DNA from: Neolentinus lepideus HHB14362 ss-1
Lineage: Eukaryota > Basidiomycota > Agaricomycetes > Gloeophyllales > Gloeophyllaceae
NCBI GenBank assembly: GCA_001632425.1
Contig: KV425594.1
Coordinates: 17,732 to 39,124, forward strand
Direction of reading: 5' to 3'
Length of the DNA: 21,393 nt
Shown here: positions 10,614-20,601 of the stretch, one piece after another
Layout: every line of letters starts with the position of its first letter
Position numbering within the stretch: the first letter of the stretch is position 1
Position numbers and translations under genes: made by a program
Notes under the pieces: generated by a model
Databases searched by the model: none
What the model saw: only the letters and a program-made list of their open reading frames with translations
What the model was told of the DNA's origin: nothing

Positions 10614-10985
10614 CTACTTTCATGTATTTTTTGCAGAATTTTAGAGAAGCACTGTCATGTAGTGTTACATCATGACATGTGTGCTTGAATGAGCCACAGA
10701 AACCGGGGGGTCTATGGCTAAGCAAAACTGAGTACATACAAATATCCATATAATAAATACCTTCCATTTGAGACAAAAAAGTCCCTCTGCACAACTGATT
10801 TGAGCTTACCAGAAGCAATATACTTCTCTGCTTAGTAATATTTCTGAGCACAGCCACTTTTTGCCCAATATGGGCCGTCATATATTGAGCTGAGTTAAAG
10901 AGTGGTTTACTCATGCATATTGACTTCCCCAAAAAATTTCCCATACACTGGTACATGATATACAATTTATAACATGTTATAACAG
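10614..10985. other. AT-rich tail of the transposon region, no gene
   Basis: AT-rich sequence after the transposase stop. It contains CATGTAGTGTTACATCATG (10656-10674) and, at 10967-10982, the perfect 16-bp palindrome TTATAACATGTTATAA. Composition changes to GC-rich directly after the palindrome, so the compartment boundary is near 10985. No gene is seen. Confidence 0.5.
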
Positions 10986-11844
10986 CCTGGTGGAAGGATC
11001 ATTGCGAGGTGCTGCATCACGGAGCGGGCCATCACGGACATCACGTGATCATCGGGATGTCACGGAGAGCCACTGCTTGGCGGACTTGCAATGTGCTCTT
11101 TTTCCCTCCACCACCATCCCGCATACTGCCCGGCCGCGATTCAATATATATCTCTTTAACAATCTGCTGAAGCCCTATATTTCTCTTGCAGTTGTTCAGA
11201 CTTTGCATCTTTGCATGCAGTACTTGGCTATGGTCTGGGCGACAGAGCTTTACGGCGTGGAACCCCGTCCTCAAGTCGAAGCATTGCCTTCAAAGCTTGA
11301 CAACTGATGAGGAGGAGTAGGATAGGGTACGATATGGGGTACTGGAGATATAGACAAGATGCATATATGCACCAAGAAGCTGCAGGTGATAAGTTTTACA
11401 TGTCTGAGAGTCCCTGGTCGGTGAGTGACACTGATGTTCATCGTATTTTTGATTTCTATTTTTGATTTCATCTGCATATATGCGTCGGGAAATCACAGGA
11501 GCTCAAATGCAGGGACAGGATCATGTTGGAGTGGGGTCAGCTTGGTGATTTCAGTTCCAGTGAAGTTGTCGTGGTCACTAACATGCAGCATTCTGGCTCA
11601 GGCGATCGAGAGTGCAAGTCACCTGACGGCGCCGGACAACCAATGAAGGTGCATGCCGTGTTGCGGGATACTGACGATGCACTGCTTGATATTGTCAGCA
11701 CAGACACTCGTGCATAGGTTACTTAATGTGGGTCATCTCTCCTCTCCTCTCCCGCCATTTCTGATTTCCTTGCTACCCCCATTTCCTCTCCTTCCCACCT
11801 TCCATCTCCCTTCCCACCCCCACCCGACCGCTGAACCCACCCGA
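10986..11844. other. intergenic region with polypyrimidine tract, no recognised gene
   Basis: GC-richer DNA with short open frames on both strands. None has recognisable motifs or a splice pattern that I could extend. A strongly pyrimidine-biased tract (C and T) on the plus strand runs from about 11735 to 11830. The segment 11523-11717 is open on the plus strand but unlike any family I know. Confidence 0.4.
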
Positions 11845-11955
11845 CAGGAAACCAACGCCTACTGGTCCACCTTAATCAGTGCCTCCACCTCCACCGGCAC
11901 CTGGAAAGAGGTCGCGCACCGCACCGCGCTCGCGCTCAAGCTCTCGATCTACTAG
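11845..11955 (+). pseudogene. GH15-like (trehalase/glucoamylase-related) gene fragment
   Basis: The translation contains NAYW..., STSTGTWKEVAHRTALALKL and ends SIY-stop. It resembles the region of GH15 proteins where a Trp-Lys/Arg-Glu-x-Val-His-Arg-Ser/Thr-Ala-Leu stretch is followed by Leu-Lys-Leu and a Pro/Leu-Thr-Gly motif. The TAG at 11953 is followed by CTG-ACG-GGT (Leu-Thr-Gly), as the family would continue, so a GAG-to-TAG change is plausible. Only about 37 residues of a protein several hundred residues long are present. It then runs into an unrelated ACC-deaminase-like piece. Family identity rests on remembered motifs. Confidence 0.5.
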
Positions 11956-11973
11956 CTGACGGGTTGGTCTGTG

Positions 11974-12036
11974 CAGCCCGAGTATCTAGTGGCAAAGGCG
12001 CTGCGGTGCGGCACGGACACGCTCCGTGGAGGCATG
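11974..12036 (+). pseudogene. ACC-deaminase-like fragment, copy A
   Basis: Reads EYLVAKALRCGTDTL, resembling the stretch of 1-aminocyclopropane-1-carboxylate deaminase / D-cysteine desulfhydrase proteins just before the Ser-Ile-Gly-Gly-x-Gln-Ser-Asn motif. It lacks that motif itself. About 168 bp downstream lies a second diverged copy of the same sequence. It sits directly after the GH15-like piece, suggesting fragments of different genes pasted together. Confidence 0.45.
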
Positions 12037-12143
12037 GACGAAAAGAGAGGGCTGCAATTCGGGGCTGGCGTTTGGAGAGAATGAGGTGCGTGTCGGCGTC
12101 CGTTTCATTCTTTCAAGTCACTGAAGTTGGCGGGCAGTTGTCC

Positions 12144-12374
12144 TGCCCGAGTACATGATGCAAAGGCGCTGCGGTGGGGCACGGACACGCCCGTCCATAT
12201 CGGGGGCATGCAGAGTAACCACACACCCGCTGTGACGGCATGTGAAGCTGCGAGGGGGTTCCAGGTGTGTATTGTTGTTAGGAGTTGTTTTGGGTGGACG
12301 GACTTGGTGAGCACATGTCTCGTTACCGTGGTGATCCCAAGTTGCGGCGACGATGCATGTTTTGTACATCCGTA
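12144..12374 (+). pseudogene. ACC-deaminase-like fragment, copy B
   Basis: Starts with the same DNA as copy A (GCCCGAGTA, then CAAAGGCGCTGCGGTG) but with an indel that shifts the first few codons. It continues with ALRWGTDTPVHIGGMQSNHT, which fits the IGGxQSNHTR motif of PLP-dependent ACC deaminase and D-cysteine desulfhydrase enzymes, where the Gln-Ser-Asn lies at the cofactor/substrate site. After about 60 residues the similarity fades and frames switch. The fragment has no start, no active-site lysine segment and no C-terminal half, so it is a relic. Confidence 0.55.
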
Positions 12375-12494
12375 GATGTGATAATTAAAATATTATATTA
12401 TTACTATTTAAAATGGGTGATAGTTCGAGTGTATAGACAACTAGCTACGAGCGCCAAAGACACTCACGAGGACGTGTCCAAACCACTCGAAAGA

Positions 12495-12682
12495 AGTGCC
12501 CGAGGCATTACACACTCACTACAAGTGCCTCGGGCACTCCAGCACAATAGGAAAAATGTCCCACTCAGTGCCTTAGGCACTTGAGAAAGCAGTGCCCAAG
12601 GCACTTCCGACAAGTGTCGCAGGACGAGCCATAGCACTCAATGTTAGTGCCTTGGGCACTTGCTGAGAATGGCTTTGGCACT
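12495..12682. repeat. array of AGTGCC-N3-GGCACT palindromes
   Basis: Copies with perfect 6-bp arms lie at 12524-12538 (centre TCG), 12567-12581 (TTA), 12591-12605 (CAA) and 12646-12660 (TTG). A copy at 12495-12509 (centre CGA) has one arm mismatch, and degenerate copies occur near 12612 and 12671. Start-to-start spacing is irregular (29, 43, 24, 55). The arms are conserved while the central three bases and the spacers vary. The array lies 100-400 bp ahead of the alpha/beta-hydrolase gene, so protein-binding sites or a MITE-like repeat are both possible. Confidence 0.75.
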
Positions 12683-12886
12683 CCGCACAAGTGGGTCTAC
12701 TTCCCGCAGTGTGACCTGGTCTTCAAGTATCCAGCTGTGTAGTCTATTTGACGCTTGTATCCCTGAACATGCTTTAATCAAGCATTCTACATGCATGACA
12801 TAGTGATATTTTTGGAACGCGACGCTCCACCATTAAATCTTTGGCTCAACCATGACGCCGACGTTTCCCGCTCTCTTCCAACCAGA

Positions 12887-14205
12887 ATGCTTCTCCGAAT
12901 ATTCTTAATCGCAGTCTATGCTCTGATCCTGCCATGGGTGCTGTTATACCGCACTCTCGCGCACTACATCGTTAGTCCGACACATCCTGCATGGGGGCTT
13001 TTTGAGGAACTCGTTGTCGCCTCTGGAAGATTGTACTACTATATCGTCCGGAAACCGATACCATCGAGCTATCCACCTGCACCAATTTCTTTGTCTCAGT
13101 TCGACTTTGACCCTACGTCGTGGAAGATCCGCAAGTTCGCGAAATGGAGAGTAGGAAAGAGAACGAAGGTGTACAACGTGAGACTTCCGAAGATAGACGA
13201 GAAATTTGTTAAAGGTGTCGCGATGGCGGGGAGCGAACACGTCAAGAAGGTAGACGTTCCAGGGTTTTGGGTGTGCAGGGAGGATAGCAGGTGGGCGAAG
13301 GAGGATGGAGTGGAGATAAGCGCGAATGAGGGAGAGAAGGTGATTGTGTTTGCCCCTGGAGGCGGGATCCACGTACGTTTACCTCGAGCCTGTGTTCTTT
13401 CGGCTACTTCTCATACCGCCTTGAAGGCGCTCACTAGCCCAGTTCCTTACGGACTCGCTCTGTCAACTCATCTGCGTATCTTGGCCCTGAATAGCCGTCC
13501 CGCTATCAACCCTTCTACGGCCTTCCCTGCCCAGCTCATCGACGCGATGGCGGGCTACTCATACCTCACACATCAGCTCGGCTTCCGGTCCGAAAACATC
13601 ATGCTAGTCGGCGAGAGCGCTGGTGCCTATCTGCACCTGGCCTTGATGACATACCTGAGTGAGTTGAAGAGCGAAGGGATAGACGCAGGGATGGTGGGCG
13701 CGGCGGCTCTCATGTCGGTGAGTGACTGTACCCCACTGCCGCCCGCGTGGCTATGCTCAACCAGTCATTGTAGCCTGCCTGCAACCTCTCCCGCTTCGAC
13801 GCCCAACCCGTCCGTACAGACTTCCGCTTTCCAACATACCGCAAGCTAATCGTCCCACTGCAAACCTACCACTTCTCCAGCGACGCCCTCGCCACTTCTC
13901 CCTACTTCTCGCCATCCCTTGCCGGTCAGTTTGCCTACCTCTCGCAAGCGCCACACAGAACGAAAGTGTGGATTCAATACGGCGACTCGGAGTTGTTTGC
14001 AGATGATATCAAGAAGCTGATTGACCGTATGAAGGAGCAGGGAGTTGATGTGAGAGAGGACGCGATATATGGCGGCTTGCACTGCGACGCGACTATTCGG
14101 CGAGCGTTCGGTCGCAAGGAGAAGAGTTGGGTTATGTTCCTGGAGGCAGTGAAGGACATGGGATGGCAGGCATCTGATGATGCCTGGAAGGTTCAAGCGT
14201 CTTGA
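12887..14205 (+). CDS. membrane-anchored alpha/beta-hydrolase (HSL-like), 3 exons
   Basis: Exons 12887-13372, 13427-13717 and 13774-14205 join in frame to 402 residues. Both introns (54 and 56 nt) are phase 0 with GTACGT and GTGAGT donors. The N-terminus has one hydrophobic segment (about residues 4-25, rich in Ile/Leu/Val/Tyr), probably a membrane anchor or signal anchor. The oxyanion loop appears as APGGGIH at residues 156-162, where this family normally has HGGG. The nucleophile elbow is GESAG with Ser226; Asp330 (QYGDSE) and His362 (GGLHCD) complete a Ser-Asp-His triad. It is likely an esterase or lipase-like enzyme; the substrate cannot be told. An in-frame ATG at 12791 would add 32 residues, but it has a poor context (T at -3) against A at -3 here, and it would bury the anchor. 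The gene converges with the GH30 gene, with 178 bp between stop codons. Confidence 0.87.
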
Positions 14206-14383
14206 TAGATACCTGTATTGTGTAGGATCCGACAGCCGCATCAACAGATCGCGCACATTGTATTTATTAGGAAACCCTGTAGCGTATAGCCAATCACAAT
14301 TTCCGGTGCCGAAGCGAGATACCTTCGACACAGCTTGAAACGAGGACGCCCTCGTAGTATTATTGCGTGAGGCTGGTCAGGGA

Positions 14384-16454
14384 CTAGAAAAAGATGGTAA
14401 AGATACTCATAGGGGGAGCGTCGATCACCAGCGTCTTCTTGGGCAAGACCGACAGCTCAACCGGAACATAGTCATGGTCCGGGTCCGTCATAAATGCCAG
14501 ATTCGGGACCAACAGCCCACCGTCCTCCCTCGTCAGTGTCAGTGTGGATGCATTATGTTGACCATTGAACGCGACGACGGAATGTAGCTTGCTCGTGCCA
14601 GGCGAGTTGAATGCGACGACACGCCAGTTGGATTCGACGGCGGTGACGTTGACGCGGGTGGCACCAATAGGCACAGCCGAGATGTAGTGTTTGAGGACGT
14701 GAAACCGCTTTGTCAAGGTCAGGTTGTAGTTTTGGGTCGTGGCGTAGTTGGGGTCGTAGTAGATGAGGCCTGTAGGAAGCGAAACAGAGTTGTGAAAGTG
14801 TTGAAAAACTGAAGAACGGCTAGTGCTGACCATCATCCCATCCATTATAATTCCTCGTCGTTGCGCAAGTCGTGTCGTTGTTAGGTGTGCACCCGTAGCC
14901 GCCACTCAGGGCAGTCCACCAATCCCAATGGCCATCTTCACTAGCTAGATATCAGCGACACACCCATTCCAATCCTCGATGAAGGGCACTCACGCTTGAG
15001 TGAAGCTCTGCCAGATGAGATTCGCCATCCTCAGTCCCGACACCATTGTGGGATCGTAAGTTTGACCCCACGCGATAGTAGCGAGAGGGTCGCCCGCCTC
15101 GCTTGGGTCTGTCTCGCTGTAGCCTGTGCGAAGCCGCGCTGTGTAATATAATCAAAGAACACGATGAGAGTAGAGGCCTACAGCAGATCTCAGTGAACCA
15201 AGGGCTGAGTCCACCACTCAGATCCCTAGCTACAGAACCGATTTGTGCAACTCGGGTATCGTTTGCGAATCCATACTGGTGGTGTGCAACTGCGCTGAGA
15301 GCTCCGGGAGATACATCGGACAGCCAGATGGGTGCATCCGGTATAAATGTCCCTAGGAACGACACAAGCCTGATACAACCCTAAAGGTCTCGATCTTTGG
15401 ATTGATAAATGACTTACCAGAGGACGAGCTCTCGTCAGCAATAACTTTAGTAGGAAGGCTTGCGTTCCCAAGCGCAGCGGCGAGCGTGTTCACCACTTGC
15501 GCCCGCTGCTCTGGAGTGACCTGCATGCCTTCCTGCCCGCACAGTGTCGTGGGATCGCCGTCGTCAAAGTTGTTATCCCTAGCTCGTCCAATCAAAAGTC
15601 TCATTCGTTCATTTCAGACGTTTCGGCTCACGGCTCACTAAAAACAAATAAGAACAGTTGTAGCGAAGAGGATTAGGAAAATGACTTACTTCATGGGAGA
15701 TACATGTGTAATCTTGACGCCTTGAGTATACCAGTATTTGATAACATCGGTGAGGTACTGAGCATAAGCAGGTATCCGTTCCGTAATCAAGGTCTGTAGA
15801 AGGCAAGACGAAAGGCGTAGAGTCAGGTATTATGACACCGTGGCCATGAGCAAAACGACTTACACCACCACAGTTCTGACTGCTATTCGTCATCGTGATG
15901 GGCTGTCGATGAACAATTCAGTATAATTAACGTGCACCTGAACAGAATTTCGACTTGCAGCGCTGTTCACGAAGAGCGTAATGATAGGCACGTTATACTG
16001 CGCTGCGGCGCGCAGAAAATATGTTCCTTGCGGATCTGCTGAGAAGTTATATACGCCATCGCTTGGTGGAGACATGAGGCTTCGTATACGGAAGGAAACC
16101 CGCGATCCACATACCTGATATACGGAGTCTTCGGTGCTCTGTCAGCCGTTCCGACGCCAACACCTCCACCTCCAAGGTTGTACCTGTAGTCTGTCATACC
16201 CAGTCCAGTCACTGGATCGAACAGTAATCGAGCGACTTCTGGTTGAGACGACTGGGGAAACAGAGAAATATCATAAGGCCACCTGTAAATGAGCACAGCA
16301 TGGATGTCACGATGTTATATCAAGTGCATGGTATAGCGAGCGCATACCAAGCTCCTGATGCGCCAATGCCATAGATTGACTGGCGCACTGCGCTTGTAAT
16401 GACAGAGCCTAGTGCTGCTCCTGAAAGCGAGAGAACGACGCCGGTATAAAGCAT
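14384..16454 (-). CDS. secreted GH30-family glycosidase, 11 exons with a 6-nt microexon
   Basis: Exons, in reading order: 16454-16348, 16282-16115, 16061-15959, 15902-15864, 15793-15690, 15637-15632, 15578-15418, 15352-15182, 15138-14994, 14940-14831, 14769-14384. They total 1500 nt with all phases compatible and give 499 residues, a normal size for fungal GH30 (Glyco_hydr_30_2-type, often called endo-beta-1,6-galactanase). A signal peptide covers about residues 1-21. Family words in order: YGIGASGAWWP, DYRYNLGGGG, YNFSADPQGTYF, ITLFVNSA, THVSPMNEP, AVAHHQY, WFTEIC, AWGQTYDPTM, WDWWTALSGG, NLTLTKRFHVLKHY. Glu175 (in NEP) is the expected acid/base and Glu284 (in FTEIC) the expected nucleophile of this retaining (beta/alpha)8 family. 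Intron 3 seems to use a GC donor. Intron 2 could alternatively end at 16080, adding six residues, but would then be only 35 nt. Substrate specificity is inferred from similarity only. Confidence 0.9.
15632..15637 (-). other. 6-nt microexon encoding the catalytic Glu of the GH30 gene
   Basis: Minus-strand TGAGCC. The preceding exon ends CCC-ATG-AA before a GTAAGT donor (intron 15638-15689, 52 nt, ending TTTTTAG). The following intron (15579-15631, 53 nt) starts GTGAGC and ends GCTAG, and the next exon starts GGATAACAAC. Joining gives Pro-Met-Asn-Glu-Pro-Asp-Asn-Asn-Phe, which restores the conserved NEP motif. Retaining the second intron gives TGA straight after NEP. Skipping the microexon keeps frame and replaces NEP by Lys. 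Confidence 0.78.
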
Positions 16455-16569
16455 CTCGAAACCAGTTGCCTGAGGACCGTGTCTTGCGACCCGTCGAACA
16501 CGGCCCTCTTAAATGAATCGCAGCTTGCACGCCGACAATATTATCTGTTCCTGGCCATCACGACGGTAT

Positions 16570-16574
16570 ATTGG
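16570..16574 (-). promoter_or_regulatory. CCAAT box upstream of the GH30 gene
   Basis: Minus-strand CCAAT followed by ATACC, 116 bp before the GH30 start codon. Position and orientation suit a fungal CCAAT-binding-complex site, but a 5-bp match is weak evidence. Confidence 0.3.
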
Positions 16575-17435
16575 CGGACCGAACGATAGAAGGCCTTGAA
16601 CCTAGAGATAACACAAATCCGCAAACCCGCATGTGCTTAAGAAGCGTGATGATATCATTTATTCCCAGATCAGTAGAAGTATAGCGGTGCAGTCGTGTAT
16701 GGGTGCAGCAGATAACGGGAAGGACGAAACTGAAACCATATACGAGCTCGCCCCGAGCATGCGATATAGCCCTGGACGGCCTCCGCCGAGAAGATAGGAT
16801 ACTGAATGCAAATTCATCGAAGGGTCCTCGACGCGTACGCAGGTGCAGAACTCACGACGCCGGGCCGGGCTCGTAACTGGGCCTGAGAGAGAAAACACAA
16901 AATACGATGCCAGTATGCAGAAGTCTGCATTTGCGACCGTGAGGATATGCTGCATTTTCAGAAGAAAAGAGCACTACCAAGCCAGTACTAGATGGTGGAT
17001 TGCGAAGAACTTCGAGACTCAAGAGTTGGCTGTTTTAAAGGAGCCGCATATGATACTAGGGTGGGACGACGTATATTTGTCTATCTTTGGCTCAGGCTCT
17101 TCCACCCATCTTCTCACTGGCACGCTTTGTACCTTTCTCACGCTTTGATAGATTACAGTGGTATTATATATTGTAGAATAGTTTATATTCTCCTACTTAT
17201 ATTAGTACTTCAAAGCTTCACCACTCGTCTCATCTTACTCGGTGCGCTTTTCAACACGTTATTCTGGCGGACCGTGCTCTAATGGTAATCAGTCCCCCGA
17301 CAGCAGGAGCAAATCAAGCGTGCCAATCGTTTACCACCATTTGTATAATAGCGCAGTCCAGACAACACACTCATTGATTGGATGTTATTGAATAATACCC
17401 GACGTACAAACATATCTAACACAACAACAGCTGAC
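16575..17435. other. intergenic region between GH30 and SQS1-like genes
   Basis: Holds the GH30 promoter side and the 3' flank of the SQS1-like gene. A 98-codon minus-strand frame (16659-16955) has a hydrophobic N-terminal stretch, but no family match, no clear splice continuation and no supporting context. I do not call it a gene. No tRNA or other RNA gene was recognised. Confidence 0.45.
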
Positions 17436-20400
17436 TTACAGCGTGGCTCCCAGACCTAACTTAGTCTGCTTGAAGACAGCAGCCAGCGGTGCGTCCAATC
17501 CTCCTGACAATCCGATACGGTCCCCATCGGACCAGCCCATTCCAGCCAACATCCGAAATCCGACATTTGAACTGTCAATCTTGGGTGCCGCCTAGCGAAA
17601 TCACCGATCAACCCTAGAACGTAATACGTATGTGTTGCCGTATACATACCTTTCCGACCTCATCTCCTTCTCGATGTTTAGGTAGATGCGCTTGGCTCTT
17701 GCCCTTCGAACCCGGCACACCCCAACTATCTCCAGCACCGTAATCACTCTTAAATCTTCGCATAATTTTCTTCACCTTCTTTTCATTTACGTATGGTCCC
17801 GTCTTGGTGGTCTTCGCCAGCGTTATGTATCGATTCGCCTCAGAGCCCTTACTCTTACTGGATAGATTGAACGCGACTGCCAATTCGTGTACAGTCTTCC
17901 TCGTCCCTTTGTCGCAAGGAGGCAACACCATAGTCTGCACCCCTCCAATATCAGCGATGAACCTACGGATTTGAGTTTCCAATGATATCATGTCCACGAT
18001 GCGGTTGGATATCTCGACGCTCGGATCGAGACGCGCTGCCGCTCGCATCGCTTTGCGCCCTTTCTTTCCGCCTTTCTTGCGGACCATTGGATCCGCCGCT
18101 GCTTCCAGACGAGTCTGCTCCCTCTGTCGCTTGTACTCGGCCTTTTTGGCACGATCGCGCTGCCATTGTTCTTGGAGCTCTGGAGGAAGATCCTTTCCTT
18201 TGTCTTTGCTCCGTTCTAAGCTGCATTAATAGGCGGAAGACTGCGTTAACATAAGATGCTCACTTGCAGGGCCGAATTTTTCTAACTCGTCGAATTTACC
18301 ATCTTGTATTGCCTTGAATAGTTTGTTCCTATCCTTTCGATTCCGACGACCGTTCAGGACATCATCATTGCCATCAACAAAGGCCTAGTGAATTGTAAAA
18401 ACATGAAGAGCATCTGGGTGTTAAAGTATACTCACTTGAACGGTAACAACTAACTCCTCGTCATCGGACCAAGCCAGATAATCCACGGCAACATCATCGT
18501 CCGAAACTGTCTCCAGGAGAGACATAGGGTCGTTGACAATCTGTTTACCTTTAGAGGCGTTGCGAAGACGCTCCAATCGTGCCTGAAATCCTCTTCTTGG
18601 ACTTTCGTCTATGTCACTACCGTCATCGTCATCCTCGCCCTCTTCGTCTTCATCATCGTCCTCATCTTGTTCGCTGACAGGTGCTTCCGCTATCATCACC
18701 CTCTCTTCCTCATCGAAAATCTGCGCCTCCTCTTCGTCCGTATCATCATTGCTACTTTCATCCCCAGCCCCTTCATCCTCCACTTTCATCCGCTCCAAGT
18801 CCTCCAAATCACCCGCACCCAAGTGCTCGCTCCTCGGCCCCATACTGTCCACGAAGCGTCGCATCACGTTCAAGTCGACATCGACATCCACCTGCATGTC
18901 GCCATCGTCTTCCTCACTCTCGCTCTCAATTTCGTCACCCCAAAGCACATCATCATCCTTCCGCCGCTCGTCGCGCCTCGGATCCACCGTGCCCCACAGC
19001 TCCCTCTCCTCCCTCGCAGCACCAAACGAACCGAAAAGACCTGTGGCCGCTTTCGACCCCCCGCGTTTGCGATGTTTGGTCTGCCTATTGTCGAGCAGCG
19101 ACTTCGGTCTATTCGCATATCGCCTCTGTTGCGTCCTCGATGGCGTATCGCCGAAGGAGAAGGATACAGAAGAGAATGATGGAGCTGGGAGAGCCGAAGG
19201 TGAGGGTGGGCGCGACGACAGGCGGGACGTAGACGCCTCGTCTGGCCCGGGCCCTTCCACTTGCTGGGGTGCGGCATAGACTATGTCCTCGTCGTCCTCG
19301 TGGAGCTTCTCTCCTAGAGGGACAGGTGCTTCCACAGTAGTGTAGGTAACGGCCTCTGTCGGTCCGCTGTCGCCACCTACAGGTCCTGTGTCGACGTAGA
19401 ACCCGAGAGGTTGTATTTGCTCTGCACTTTCGCTGACGGCTGGTGCAGAAGCCTGGACGCCCATTTCGTCACCTAAAGATGAGTCGACAGGCACAGCTTC
19501 GTAAACGATGGATACCTCTTCGTTAGCAGTATGTGCCTCAACGCTAAGATCAGGAGCCTCGTCTCCTGCCTTGCAGGCGCGTGTCGATATCCGACCTTGA
19601 GATGTGCCTAAACTGTTAACGTCGCCAGCCGCATCAGCTGACATCTCTGCAACTTCGACCGTCGGGGTATTAGTCGCATCAACAACGGTCGAAGCTACCT
19701 CCGCGAGTGTCCCTTCACCCACCTCCGTTTCTCTTTTGACACCCGCGAAGGTCTCTTCTTCTACTACTTGAGCCGTCTCTCCAACCTTGATGTCCTGTAT
19801 ACCTGTCGCGATCCTATCCACCTCTTCCTGTATCTTTCCGACATCCTCGAAGTCAATCTCTTCAAGCTCCTCGCTCGCGATACCTTCTTCTTCGCCCTTT
19901 CGCGCATCGTAATGGAACAACTGGAACACCTTGTCTGCCGTCGGGACATGTTCTCCGGTTCCACTCTCTTCTTCATTCATTGTCTCAAATATTTCCTCTT
20001 CGGCTTCAAATAGACGTGGTGTCTGCGTGCTCCTCACGAATATAACAGGCCGTAGATATGGCCGATCCTCGTACAGCAATTTCGATAGCGGAGCATTTCT
20101 ATTGAATACCTTCTTCCGTCCTTGCGCAGATGTAGAAGTATCGCTCCCCCGACCCCGACCCCGAGTGAACGAGGCATCGCCACCTCGACCACGGAAGGTT
20201 GATGCAATGGAAGTGATAGGTCGAAAACGAGAGCTAGGGATATTTGGTGCACCTCTGCCTCTCGGGCTGGCGAATCCGCGATTGTAGCCCCCACGACCTC
20301 CATGGAAATGCGGGCCCGGTGAACGGACATCTATATTCAGGTCTCATGAGCTTTCGTTACATTCCAAGATCGATGTTGTAGCTTTTGAGTGAAACCGATG

Positions 20401-20601
20401 CATTAGTGCACTAGTAAGAAGTGACATACCGCTGCGCTCCTCTCGAAACTGGAGCACGAAGTCCAGATCGTCGTCGTAACCAGTAGCCCTTCCTCGTCCT
20501 CCTCGTCCTCGACCACGGCCTCTGCCTCGTATGCCCCGACCCTTAGCTTGATCATTGAAGCCGCCCCTAGGCGATCCACGAAAACCTTGACCTCGTGTCA
20601 T
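17436..20601 (-). CDS. SQS1: R3H and G-patch domain protein, SQS1/Pfa1-like, 5 exons
   Basis: Exons 20601-20430, 20330-18436, 18384-18264, 18215-17650 and 17591-17436 join in frame to 969 residues; the introns are 99, 51, 48 and 58 nt with GT-AG ends. The N-terminus (about residues 1-40, continued after the first intron) is rich in RG/RGG repeats. A long low-complexity acidic region follows, with Glu/Asp runs around 18600-18760. Then come a Lys/Arg-rich segment, an R3H single-strand nucleic-acid-binding domain (about residues 807-867, with IRRFI, LPPCDK and HELAVAFNL) and a C-terminal G-patch (about 925-968, GFRMLAGMGW to KLGLGATL). This order matches yeast Sqs1/Pfa1, a cofactor that activates the DEAH helicase Prp43 in splicing and ribosome biogenesis. 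The role here is inferred from domain order. The symbol is by homology. Confidence 0.9.

Noticed and set aside
12495..12682. CRISPR-like repeat array
   Set aside because: Repeats are only 15 bp, spacers are irregular (roughly 9-40 bp) and the genome is eukaryotic.
12944..13372. 142-codon minus-strand frame opposite the alpha/beta-hydrolase
   Set aside because: The plus strand carries a triad-containing hydrolase across the same bases.
13373..13437. Hydrolase intron 1 ending at 13437 (65 nt)
   Set aside because: It breaks the frame; the acceptor at 13426 (54 nt) keeps it.
13846..14331. 161-codon minus-strand frame at the hydrolase 3' end
   Set aside because: It overlaps the exon holding the catalytic Asp and His and has no recognisable motif.
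16080..16114. 35-nt version of GH30 intron 2
   Set aside because: It joins in frame but is shorter than any other intron here; the acceptor at 16062 gives 53 nt and a better family match.
16659..16955. 98-codon minus-strand frame with a hydrophobic start
   Set aside because: No family resemblance, no clear exon partners and no upstream signal; kept only as a note on the intergenic region.
17262..17340. Possible tRNA-like segment starting GGACCGTGCTC
   Set aside because: No T-loop GTTCRA box and no closing acceptor stem could be found.
18611..19279. Ser-rich 222-codon plus-strand open frame and two other overlapping plus-strand frames
   Set aside because: They are antisense shadows of the acidic low-complexity region of the SQS1-like gene; Asp/Glu codons read as Ser on the other strand.
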